Below, one piece after another: positions 1 to 6,922 of a DNA stretch of 12,246 nt. The stretch comes from Bacilli bacterium (GTDB lineage Bacteria; Bacillota_I; Bacilli_A; RF39; UBA660). The DNA is taken from contig JAGAHP010000008.1 in the NCBI GenBank assembly GCA_017627015.1, positions 1-12,246 of the forward strand. The letters run 5' to 3'. The notes beneath the pieces are model-generated. The model worked only from the letters and a program-made list of their open reading frames with translations, was not told the DNA's origin and did no database searches. How positions within the stretch are numbered: the stretch's first letter is position 1; the number at the start of each line of letters is the position of its first letter. The position numbers and the translations under genes are program-made.

Positions 1-1042
1 GAATTATATCTTTTTCTTTTTTAGTTAATTTAGAAAAAGGTTTATCCATATCTATTTTATATTTATCACAAAGTATTTGTAATTTTTGAATATAAATATT
101 AGTATCTTCCATATTCTTAAATGGCTCTATTGCACCTTGATTAAGTGATTTATCTTTATCCGGTATAATTAAATCTTCATCAATTTTTTCTTTAAAACCA
201 AGTCCCTTACATTCTGGGCACGCACCATATGGAGCATTAAAACTAAATAATCTTGGTTCTAATTCCGCAAGTGAAAAGTCACAGTGAGGACATGCAAAGT
301 TTTCACTTAATACTATTTCTTCACCACCTACTACATCTATAACTACTTTTCCACCAGATAACTTAGAAGCTGTTTCCAATGCCTCAAATAATCTACTTCT
401 TATATCATCTTTTATTATTAATCTATCAATAACTACATCAATATTATCTTTTTTATTCTTTTCTAGTGTTATTTCTTCAGATAAATCTCTTATTTCTCCA
501 TTAACTCTAACTCTTACATATCCATCTTTTCTTAAATCATCAAATAAATCTTTATGAGTACCTTTTTCACCATGTACAATTGGAGAAAGAATCATAATCT
601 TTGTTCCTTCTTCTAAAGCACTAACTTTATTAGTCATTTCTTCAATAGTTTGACTAGTAATAGGTATATTATGATTAGGACAATAAGGAACACCAATTCT
701 TGCGAATAATAATCTTAAATAATCATATATTTCTGTAACTGTTCCCACTGTTGATCTTGGATTATTGTTAGTAGTCTTTTGATCAATACTAATCGCTGGA
801 CTTAGTCCCTCAATTGAATCAACATCTGGTTTTTCAGATACTCCTAAAAATTGTCTTGCATAACTAGAAAGACTCTCTACATATCTTCTTTGACCTTCTG
901 CATATATAGTATCAAACGCCAAAGAAGACTTACCTGATCCAGAAACTCCAGTCATAACAATTAACTTGTTCTTAGGTAAATCTATATTTATATTTTTAAG
1001 ATTATTTTCTCTTGCACCTCTAATTATTATCTTATCATTCAT
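1..1042 (-). CDS. uvrA: UvrA, excinuclease ABC subunit A (N-terminal part, cut by window edge)
   Basis: This is the damage-sensing ATPase of nucleotide excision repair, which loads UvrB onto damaged DNA. About 347 N-terminal residues of a protein usually near 940 are present, and the rest lies beyond position 1. The frame is open throughout. Visible are the family start NDKIIIRGARENNLKNI, the Walker A loop GVSGSGKSS (about residues 32-40) followed by LAFDTIYAEGQRRYVESLS, the signature-like stretch around FLGVSEKPDVDSIEGLSPAI, and a CPHC...CPEC zinc module around residues 250-277 with 20 residues between the pairs. The start at 1042 is supported by GAGGTG five bases upstream. It has its own promoter behind the terminator of the preceding genes, so it is not simply co-transcribed with uvrB. 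The identification is close to certain. Confidence 0.97.
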   Translation of the reverse strand, partial: MNDKIIIRGARENNLKNINIDLPKNKLIVMTGVSGSGKSSLAFDTIYAEGQRRYVESLSSYARQFLGVSEKPDVDSIEGLSPAISIDQKTTNNNPRSTVGTVTEIYDYLRLLFARIGVPYCPNHNIPITSQTIEEMTNKVSALEEGTKIMILSPIVHGEKGTHKDLFDDLRKDGYVRVRVNGEIRDLSEEITLEKNKKDNIDVVIDRLIIKDDIRSRLFEALETASKLSGGKVVIDVVGGEEIVLSENFACPHCDFSLAELEPRLFSFNAPYGACPECKGLGFKEKIDEDLIIPDKDKSLNQGAIEPFKNMEDTNIYIQKLQILCDKYKIDMDKPFSKLTKKEKDII

Positions 1043-1057
1043 AATAACACCTCAAAC

Positions 1058-1073
1058 ATTAGATATTATACCA
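1058..1073 (-). promoter_or_regulatory. uvrA promoter, extended -10 type
   Basis: On the minus strand TGGTATAATA gives a perfect -10 (TATAAT, 1065-1070) with the TGn extension at 1071-1073. No good -35 is visible. The upstream DNA is the T-tract of the preceding terminator. Transcription would start near 1058 and leave a 5' leader of only about 15 bases. No LexA-type box (CGAAC-N4-GTTCG) is seen. Confidence 0.6.
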
Positions 1074-1109
1074 AAAAAATAAAAAAAATATAGCGAACAC
1101 GCTACATTT
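1074..1109 (-). terminator. Intrinsic terminator after the 104-residue protein gene
   Basis: On the minus strand AAATGTAGCG, a TGTT loop and CGCTATATTT form a 10-bp stem (arms 1100-1109 and 1086-1095, one G-U pair), followed by a run of eight T, an A and seven T. The stem overlaps the stop codon of the upstream gene at 1102-1104. It separates the uvrB-led group from uvrA. Confidence 0.85.
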
Positions 1110-1416
1110 TTTTATTATCTATCTTTAATGATAATGTTTTTGGTTTTTTATTATTAGTAGGAGCAACTACTGGTTCTTCAGTAACAGAAGCCACTTGTTC
1201 CTCATTATGTCTTTTTTCTAGTTCTTTGTAATAGTTTCTATCATCTATCTTATCTTTAATAACTTCTCCTAGTTTATGTACACCTTTTGCTGAATAATAA
1301 ACAGCTGAACAAGGTATTACAACTGGGAAAGTTAAGAATAATAAGATAGGAGCTGCCATTCTATCTGACGGACTATCACTTATATCACCTGTTATTAAAT
1401 CTTTAAATGTTACCAT
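1102..1416 (-). CDS. Small membrane protein of unknown function
   Basis: I do not recognise this 104-residue protein. The ATG at 1416 is the likely start, because AAGGGGG lies five bases upstream. A GTG seven codons earlier (1437) keeps the frame open, but it would place that ribosome binding site inside the gene. Residues 1-21 are polar. Residues 22-43 (APILLFLTFPVVIPCSAVYY) form one hydrophobic, probably membrane-spanning segment with two prolines. The rest is charged: a KDKIDDRNYYKELEKRHNEEQ helix, then a Thr/Pro/Val linker and a basic tail ending KIDNKKM. This looks like a single-pass protein with a cytoplasmic tail. It is the last gene before the terminator and starts 40 bases after the Nudix stop, so it is probably co-transcribed with it. 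Confidence 0.7.
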   Translation of the reverse strand: MVTFKDLITGDISDSPSDRMAAPILLFLTFPVVIPCSAVYYSAKGVHKLGEVIKDKIDDRNYYKELEKRHNEEQVASVTEEPVVAPTNNKKPKTLSLKIDNKKM

Positions 1417-1455
1417 AATATCCCCCTTTTCGAGCACTAATATAATAACAACAAA

Positions 1456-1866
1456 TTACTTATTTGTCAAAAAATTAGTAACTGTTTCAAAGTATAATGT
1501 ATGAGATTCAGGAAATGATAAATTATCTGGTAATTTATCAGAAAACATTATTTTAGACATTTCATAGTCTGGTAATTCTTCCATTTCTTCTATTTCGCAA
1601 TAGCAAAGAAGACCAAATGTACTAATTTTGTATACCGAAACTGGTGTTACTTTTATTTTTGTTGCACCTGTTTCTTCATACATTTCTCTTTTTGCAGCTT
1701 CTTCCCACGTTTCTCCTTCTTCTATGTGTCCACCTGGTATTTCCCATCCTTGTCTTTTCTCATTATAACTAAATACATATTTGTCTTTATATTTAGATAC
1801 ACATACTACTCTTGTATATTCTTTTTCATCACAATAACCTAAATCATATAATTTTACTTCTATCAT
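1456..1866 (-). CDS. Nudix hydrolase, possibly YtkD-like
   Basis: The 136-residue protein carries a complete Nudix box at residues 46-68: G, HIEEG, E52, then REMYEETGA with R60, E61, E64 and E65. This is the metal-binding helix of enzymes that split nucleoside diphosphates linked to another group. The preceding QGWEIPGG strand is typical. The layout (TRVVCVSKYKDKYVFSYNEKR before the box) recalls Bacillus YtkD, which cleans oxidised dNTPs or removes RNA 5' pyrophosphate, but substrate cannot be read from sequence. Placement beside uvrB and uvrA fits nucleotide-pool sanitation. AAGGAG lies six bases before the ATG at 1866 and overlaps the stop codon of the upstream gene, implying translational coupling. 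The Nudix fold is certain; the substrate is not. Confidence 0.92.
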   Translation of the reverse strand: MIEVKLYDLGYCDEKEYTRVVCVSKYKDKYVFSYNEKRQGWEIPGGHIEEGETWEEAAKREMYEETGATKIKVTPVSVYKISTFGLLCYCEIEEMEELPDYEMSKIMFSDKLPDNLSFPESHTLYFETVTNFLTNK

Positions 1867-1883
1867 TATTGACTCCTTAATTC
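1865..1883 (-). repeat. 19-bp direct repeat, copy at the Nudix gene start
   Basis: GAATTAAGGAGTCAATAAT on the minus strand is identical to 3431-3449. Here it holds the stop codon of the HEPN gene (1877-1879), the ribosome binding site of the Nudix gene and the first bases of its ATG. Confidence 0.9.
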
Positions 1884-3430
1884 AAAGTTCTATTTCTATT
1901 TAAACAATATTTTGGTTTAAATGCTTCCGAATCCAAAAATTTATTAAATTTATCCAAAGTCATTTGTAAAACCTTTACTTCATCTGGGTTTCTAGGATTA
2001 ATATCTTTTATCATAATAGCATCTTCATTTTTATATATTTCATAATATGGATATATATTTCCATGTGCTAATCCATCTCTTATTATTTCACATACAATTC
2101 TTTTATTTATTTCATCCATATCCATATTAGGATTACCCTGTAATTTTCTATTAACTAGTGTTTGATAATTAAACGTACTATCATTAGAATTCTCTACTGT
2201 TAATTGATAATCTCCATCATCCAAATCAAAATCTACTAAATCATATCTTAATTCTTCGAATTTATTGGTATCAGAAGGATTGTTTTTAACATATTGCATT
2301 CTGTACATTATTAAGTATGCTTTTAATATAGCTAGCGCTGGTTCACAGGTTTCTTTTGCATTTATCTCTGTTTTTATATAGGGATCATTTACATCAAACT
2401 TATATTCAGTAATACTTTGTGCTATATAATCAAAATGTAATAGCCAATTACTTATTTCTGATTTTACATCAATAACAGATAGTATTGCTCCTTTAATAAT
2501 TAATAATTTTTTATCATGATCATAACTATAAAAATCAGGATAAAATCTGTTTATTTGTTTCTCCACTTTTATTATTGAAATTTCATCTAAATTATAACCA
2601 GTTATACCTTTTATATTTATTCCATCATTTTTCATTCTTTTTATAGTTCTTTTTAAGTATTCAGTATCTATACGTTTCTTTGAATAGTCAAAATAATTTC
2701 CTAAATAATTTTGACCGTTATATTTATCCACAGTGTTGTTTATCATATATATATCTGTATCAAATAAAAATTGTATTAATTCTTGTTTATTATTAATATC
2801 TCTATCCCTAAAATCAAGAATTATATCATTTTCACTTAATCCTAATGGACCACAGTTACTAAAATATCCTTTAACTAATTGCTCAAAATTTTGGTTTAAT
2901 ATGATAGATTCATAATAACGTTTTGTTTTTATATGTGTATATGATATTCCTAAAGAATCCATTTCCAAATCAAAATTAGAGTGTAGTAATCCATTTCTTA
3001 CTCGTCTAAATATATCTTTATTTGAATTATCAGAAGAAACAGGAACATGAATACTTAACCAATTATCAAAAATAGTATTTTGGTTTCTATATGTCTCGAA
3101 TCTTCTAATTCCATCATTAAAATCATTTTTACTTAATATATTGGGCATCTCAAATTTTCTAAAATCCAAATCTAATACAAATTCATCATAATCTAAGTAC
3201 TTTTCTTTTTTTTCAATAGATTCCTTATTTAATCCAAATAACGCTATCATTGTAGTTAATTTTAATGAATTCATTCTTTCTAGAAAAAGAAGATGATTCT
3301 CATTATACAATCTGTTTTTTTCTTCCCAAAAAGAATAGGTTCTTTCAGGATTAAAACCATCACTATATATTTCTCTTATTTCTTCTAACAATTTATATGC
3401 TCTATTATAATATTTTACTTCTTTTAACAT
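1877..3430 (-). CDS. Putative HEPN-domain ribonuclease, candidate abortive-infection protein
   Basis: This 517-residue protein has no family I can name outright. It contains two copies of the HEPN RNase signature Rx4H: RNGLLH at residues 145-150 and RDGLAH at 451-456. Both follow a predicted helix (KDIFRRV; KRIVCEII). After the second, HGNIYPYYEIYKNEDAIMI, then DINPRNPDE and a helix, follows the layout of HEPN proteins in abortive-infection and toxin systems; the same order is weaker after the first motif. The middle region (about 200-440) is mixed helix and strand without a recognised motif. No membrane segment or signal peptide is seen. HEPN proteins typically act as metal-independent RNases, with R and H catalytic. 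The ATG at 3430 lies one base after the uvrB stop and its AAGGAG is inside the uvrB 3' end, so translation is probably coupled. A 19-bp direct repeat flanks the gene. That the gene is expressed is likely; the HEPN call is fairly strong; the defence role is inference. Confidence 0.72.
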   Translation of the reverse strand: MLKEVKYYNRAYKLLEEIREIYSDGFNPERTYSFWEEKNRLYNENHLLFLERMNSLKLTTMIALFGLNKESIEKKEKYLDYDEFVLDLDFRKFEMPNILSKNDFNDGIRRFETYRNQNTIFDNWLSIHVPVSSDNSNKDIFRRVRNGLLHSNFDLEMDSLGISYTHIKTKRYYESIILNQNFEQLVKGYFSNCGPLGLSENDIILDFRDRDINNKQELIQFLFDTDIYMINNTVDKYNGQNYLGNYFDYSKKRIDTEYLKRTIKRMKNDGINIKGITGYNLDEISIIKVEKQINRFYPDFYSYDHDKKLLIIKGAILSVIDVKSEISNWLLHFDYIAQSITEYKFDVNDPYIKTEINAKETCEPALAILKAYLIMYRMQYVKNNPSDTNKFEELRYDLVDFDLDDGDYQLTVENSNDSTFNYQTLVNRKLQGNPNMDMDEINKRIVCEIIRDGLAHGNIYPYYEIYKNEDAIMIKDINPRNPDEVKVLQMTLDKFNKFLDSEAFKPKYCLNRNRTLN

Positions 3431-3449
3431 ATTATTGACTCCTTAATTC
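3431..3449 (-). repeat. 19-bp direct repeat, copy at the uvrB 3' end
   Basis: Identical to 1865-1883. Here it encodes the last residues of UvrB (LRSQ and the stop codon) and contains the AAGGAG used by the HEPN gene. The distance between copies is 1566 bp, close to the 1554 bp of the HEPN reading frame. Confidence 0.9.
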
Positions 3450-5393
3450 GAATAAAGCATCTCTTAGTTCTGTTGCTCTTTCAAAGTCTAGGTCTCTAGC
3501 TGCTTTCATCATTTCTGCTTCTAGATCTTTCATTATTTTTTCTTTTTCTTTCTTAGTCATAGTAACACTAGATCTATCTGTAATAGATTTGTCAGTATTT
3601 TTAATAACATCTTGGATAGGTTTAATAATTGTTTTTGGTGTTATACCATGTTCTTCATTATATTTTTCTTGTATCTCTCTTCTTCTAGCAGTTTCTTTAA
3701 TAGCTTCATCCATAGAATCAGACATAGTATCAGCGTACATTATAACTTGTCCATTTGAGTTTCTTGCGGCTCTACCAATTGTTTGGATTAATGATCTAGT
3801 ACTACGTAAGAATCCTTGTTTATCTGCATCTAATATAGCAATTAATGATACTTCTGGTATATCTATACCTTCTCTTAGTAAGTTTACTCCAACTACACAA
3901 TCATATTTACCCGCTCTTAAATCATGAACTATTTCCATTCTTTCTAAAGTATGTATTTCATTATGAAGATACGCTACCTTTATATCAGCGTTCTTTAAGT
4001 AATTAGTTAGTTCTTCACTCATACGGATAGTAAGTGTAGTAATAAGAGTTCTTTCATTTTTCTTATTTCTTTCTTTTATTTCATAGATTAAATCATCTAT
4101 TTGACCAGTACTTGGTCTTACTTCAATTGTTGGATCAAGTAATCCAGTTGGTCTAATAATTTGTTCAACTACTTCATTATTAACTTCTTCAAGTTCATAA
4201 TCACCAGGAGTAGCAGATACATAAATAACTTGATTTAGTTTTTCATTAAATTCTTCAAATTTTAGTGGTCTATTATCTAGTGCGCTTGGTAATCTAAAAC
4301 CATAATCTACTAAAACTTGTTTTCTCATTCTGTCTCCATTATACATTGCGCGAACTTGTGGAAGTGTTACGTGAGATTCATCTATTACTAATAGAAAATC
4401 TTTTGGAAAGAAATCTATTAATGTAGGAGGTGCTTCCCCTGGTTTTCTAAATGTTAGATGTCTAGAATAGTTTTCTATACCTTTACAAAAGCCAGTTTCC
4501 TCTAATAGTTCTAGATCATAATTAGTTCTTTCATTTAATCTTTGAAATTCTAATAGTTTATTCTCTTTTTTTAGTTCTTCTAATCTTTGATTTAATTCTT
4601 CTCTAATAGATTTACAAGCTCTTTTTAATTTATCTTCTGATGTTACAAAGTGAGATGCTGCGAATATTGTTATTGTTTTCTTTCTTTCAAGAACTTGGCC
4701 TGTTAGAGTATCAAATTCTATTAACCCTTCTATTTCATCTCCAAATAGATCTATTCTATAACCTTTTGATTTAGAATAAGCTGGTACTACTTCAATAGAG
4801 TCTCCTCTTGATCTAAATGTACCTCTTACTAAATCCATATCATTTCTTTCATAAAGCATGTCTACTAGTTTCTTTAGTATTTCATTCTTACCCTTTTCTT
4901 CTCCTACATTTAAAGTTAAAGAATTACTTTCATATTCTTCTTTTTCTCCTAAACCATAAATACAAGAAACTGACGCTACTACTATTACATCATCTCTTGA
5001 AATAAGAGCAGATGTAGCAGAGTGTCTTAATTCATCTATTTCATCATTAATTGATGCATCTTTTTCTATATAAGTATCTGATGAAGGTACATATGCTTCT
5101 GGTTGATAATAATCATAATATGAAACAAAGTAACATACATGATTGTTAGGGAAAAACTTTTTTAGTTCTCCGTACAATTGGGCTGCTAGTGTTTTATTAT
5201 GTGCTAAAACGAGTGTTGGTTTTTGAACTTGTTCAATTACATTAGCAATTGTAAAAGTCTTTCCAGTCCCCGTTGCCCCTAGTAAAACCTGCCATTTCTT
5301 GCCTTCTTCAATTCCTTTAACTAGTTGTTCTATAGCTTTTGGTTGATCTCCCATTGGCTTATATTCTGATACTAATTCGAATTTTTTATCCAT
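3432..5393 (-). CDS. uvrB: UvrB, excinuclease ABC subunit B
   Basis: This is the central helicase-like subunit of nucleotide excision repair. It verifies damage and positions the UvrC incision. The 653-residue length is normal for the family. In order there are the start [20 protein letters not shown], Walker A GATGTGKT (39-46), the DNA-gripping beta-hairpin around [12 protein letters not shown] (92-104), the Walker B-like DESH box (338-341), helicase motif [10 protein letters not shown] (537-544), and the C-terminal UVR motif (about 613-650), which contacts UvrC. I chose the ATG at 5393 because AGGAGGT lies seven bases upstream; the in-frame GTG at 5402 overlaps that ribosome binding site. 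The protein appears intact. Downstream genes follow with almost no gap. Confidence 0.98.
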   Translation of the reverse strand: MDKKFELVSEYKPMGDQPKAIEQLVKGIEEGKKWQVLLGATGTGKTFTIANVIEQVQKPTLVLAHNKTLAAQLYGELKKFFPNNHVCYFVSYYDYYQPEAYVPSSDTYIEKDASINDEIDELRHSATSALISRDDVIVVASVSCIYGLGEKEEYESNSLTLNVGEEKGKNEILKKLVDMLYERNDMDLVRGTFRSRGDSIEVVPAYSKSKGYRIDLFGDEIEGLIEFDTLTGQVLERKKTITIFAASHFVTSEDKLKRACKSIREELNQRLEELKKENKLLEFQRLNERTNYDLELLEETGFCKGIENYSRHLTFRKPGEAPPTLIDFFPKDFLLVIDESHVTLPQVRAMYNGDRMRKQVLVDYGFRLPSALDNRPLKFEEFNEKLNQVIYVSATPGDYELEEVNNEVVEQIIRPTGLLDPTIEVRPSTGQIDDLIYEIKERNKKNERTLITTLTIRMSEELTNYLKNADIKVAYLHNEIHTLERMEIVHDLRAGKYDCVVGVNLLREGIDIPEVSLIAILDADKQGFLRSTRSLIQTIGRAARNSNGQVIMYADTMSDSMDEAIKETARRREIQEKYNEEHGITPKTIIKPIQDVIKNTDKSITDRSSVTMTKKEKEKIMKDLEAEMMKAARDLDFERATELRDALFELRSQ

Positions 5394-5422
5394 GTTACTC
5401 ACCTCCTATTATGACCATTATC

Positions 5423-5482
5423 AACCAGGTGACGAATTGGTGACGAATGGTTTTTGTCACCCTAAATGTCACTGTGCTGGTT
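5423..5482. repeat. Cluster of GGTGACGAAT direct repeats inside nested inverted repeats
   Basis: GGTGACGAAT occurs at 5428-5437 and 5439-5448 (11-bp period), with a variant GATGACGAAT at 5493-5502. The inverse GTCACC is at 5456-5461 and GTCAC at 5468-5472. AACCAG (5423-5428) and CTGGTT (5477-5482) close the arrangement. Lying between the recombinase and uvrB, these could be arm-type integrase sites or a regulator site for uvrB. Which one applies is not known. Confidence 0.7.
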
Positions 5483-5511
5483 AAAATAGCTCGATGACGA
5501 ATTTTGGTCAA
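5483..5511 (-). promoter_or_regulatory. Probable uvrB promoter
   Basis: On the minus strand TTGACC (5506-5511), 17 bases and TATTTT (5483-5488) form a moderate sigma-A-type promoter about 90 bases before the uvrB ATG. The -35 box overlaps the inverted repeat at 5501-5520. I see no consensus SOS box. Confidence 0.45.
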
Positions 5512-5520
5512 CTCCAAAAT
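5501..5520. other. Possible attachment-site core
   Basis: ATTTTGG (5501-5507), the 6-base spacer TCAACT and CCAAAAT (5514-5520) form a perfect 7-bp inverted repeat. Tyrosine recombinase core sites have this geometry, and it lies about 100 bp beyond the 3' end of the recombinase gene, where element ends are usually found. The 11-mer ATTTTGGTCAA recurs at 5644-5654 inside the recombinase gene. No second attachment copy was found in the window, so this is suggestive only. Confidence 0.35.
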
Positions 5521-5580
5521 ATTTCGTAAAATTGTAGATTTTTTCACAATTAAGCATATATAATTTTACCAGAAAACAAA

Positions 5581-5615
5581 GGAAAAAACAAGGTATTGGC
5601 TATGTACCACCTTGT
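5581..5615 (-). terminator. Intrinsic terminator of the xis-recombinase operon
   Basis: On the minus strand ACAAGGT (5609-5615) pairs with ACCTTGT (5588-5594), with a further GG/CC pairing in the loop, followed by TTTTTTCC. It begins one base after the stop codon of the first recombinase. Confidence 0.75.
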
Positions 5616-5616
5616 C

Positions 5617-6921
5617 TTAATTTGGTAATAATTCATTAATTGTATTTTGGTCAATTTTAACATCAATTTTTTCTAAATTCGTCACTTCTTCTTTTGGTAT
5701 AACTTCATCGATATATGCATCTAATAATGGTAATGATTCACAGACTATATTTTTATTATCTCCATAAACATCTACTGTTATTATTTCGGAGGCATGCCCC
5801 ATTAATTTACTTACTGCTTTACCACTAAATCCTTCTTTTAAAAGCATAGTAGAATATGTTTTTCTTAAATCATGAAACCTTATTTGTGGCAGATTATTGA
5901 TTTCTAATAACCTTTTAAAATAGTCTTTATGAAATCCTCTTCCTCTAGGATTACCATATGTCGAACAACATATATAGTCCCAATCTCTAAATGGATTAGA
6001 TTTATCGTTTATTCTTCTATGTCGATTCTTCTCATATTCTCTTCGTTCTTGTTGAATAGCTTCAAAAACGATATCAGGTATTTCAAGTTCTCTATTACTA
6101 GAAAATGATTTAACCTTTATTTCCTGTTTAGTATATTGTTTTTTTGCAACCTCATCTTTAGACTTTTTAGGATCAACACCTAATTGTCTTTGAACCTTTA
6201 GTGTCCTATGCAAAAAATCTATATCAGAATACTTTAATCCAAGTATTTCACTTAATCTTAAACCCATAAGTCCAGCAAATAATACATGTAGATATATAGG
6301 TGTATTTTTAGCACTTTCAATTAATAATTTAAGTTGTTCAATAGTTAATGTTGAACTACTATCAATATTAATTGTTCTATATCCACTTGATTTACTTTTC
6401 TTTGGTTTTTTAACCCTTTCAATTGGATTACTAGATATAATCTTTTTCTTTAATGCATATTCTAATCCTGTTTTTAGTACAGCATGAATTAGTTTAAACA
6501 TTCCATTATGATTATCTACTAAATATCTATAGAATTCCGAAATTCTGCCAGCTTGTAATGATGATAACTCTATATTTTTAAATTCTATTGCTAAATAGTT
6601 ATATACTACATTTCTATAAGCTAAATAAGAATTATATGTAATTTTAGGTCTCATAACATTTTCAAGCCAAAGTATAAAAAAGTCTGATACTTTAACATTT
6701 TCTTTAACAACAAATGTTTTAGTATATAATTGACCTATTATTTTATCTCTTTCTTTAACAGCATCTTTTTTAGAAGTAAATCCTCCTCTATATAAGGTTT
6801 GTTTTTCTTTATCGGTGAAAAATAATTCAATTTCCATAAAATAGTAATTTCTATCTTTTCTATAATATGGATTAGAAACAGCAAAATCAATATAATCTTT
6901 CATTTCTAATAATTCATCCAT
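5617..6921 (-). CDS. Tyrosine recombinase / integrase (second gene of tandem pair)
   Basis: This phage/ICE-type integrase would cut and join the element's attachment sites. Numbered from the ATG at 6921 (434 residues), the catalytic set is complete: R222 in GLRLSE, the likely Lys near 271, H350 and R353 in HDLR, H376 in MGHAS, and the nucleophile Y386 in VDVYGD. An N-terminal arm-binding region with aromatic strands (YYRKDRNYYFMEIELF) and a SAM-like core-binding region precede the catalytic domain. The C-terminus has a tail of about 45 residues after the nucleophile. The ATG at 6921 directly follows the stop of the neighbouring recombinase and has GGTGA five bases upstream. In-frame ATGs at 6933, 6939 and 6951 lack a spaced ribosome binding site and would overlap the neighbour by up to 29 bases. 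The family is certain; the start is uncertain. Confidence 0.93.
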   Translation of the reverse strand: MDELLEMKDYIDFAVSNPYYRKDRNYYFMEIELFFTDKEKQTLYRGGFTSKKDAVKERDKIIGQLYTKTFVVKENVKVSDFFILWLENVMRPKITYNSYLAYRNVVYNYLAIEFKNIELSSLQAGRISEFYRYLVDNHNGMFKLIHAVLKTGLEYALKKKIISSNPIERVKKPKKSKSSGYRTINIDSSSTLTIEQLKLLIESAKNTPIYLHVLFAGLMGLRLSEILGLKYSDIDFLHRTLKVQRQLGVDPKKSKDEVAKKQYTKQEIKVKSFSSNRELEIPDIVFEAIQQERREYEKNRHRRINDKSNPFRDWDYICCSTYGNPRGRGFHKDYFKRLLEINNLPQIRFHDLRKTYSTMLLKEGFSGKAVSKLMGHASEIITVDVYGDNKNIVCESLPLLDAYIDEVIPKEEVTNLEKIDVKIDQNTINELLPN

Positions 6922-6922
6922 A

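Noticed and set aside
2733..2915. Plus-strand frames inside the HEPN, uvrB and recombinase genes (for example 2733-2915, 3589-3927, 4817-5005, 7306-7533, 10281-10478, 11408-11647).
   Set aside because: They lie opposite well-supported minus-strand genes, have low-complexity hydrophobic translations and lack ribosome binding sites.
1..5402. LexA/DinR SOS boxes upstream of uvrA or uvrB.
   Set aside because: I found no CGAAC-N4-GTTCG sequence near either start, so SOS control cannot be claimed from this sequence.
5394..5616. CRISPR array suggested by repeated GGTGACGAAT units.
   Set aside because: The units are only 10 bases, with an 11-bp period and inverse copies, and there are no spacers of constant length and no cas genes.
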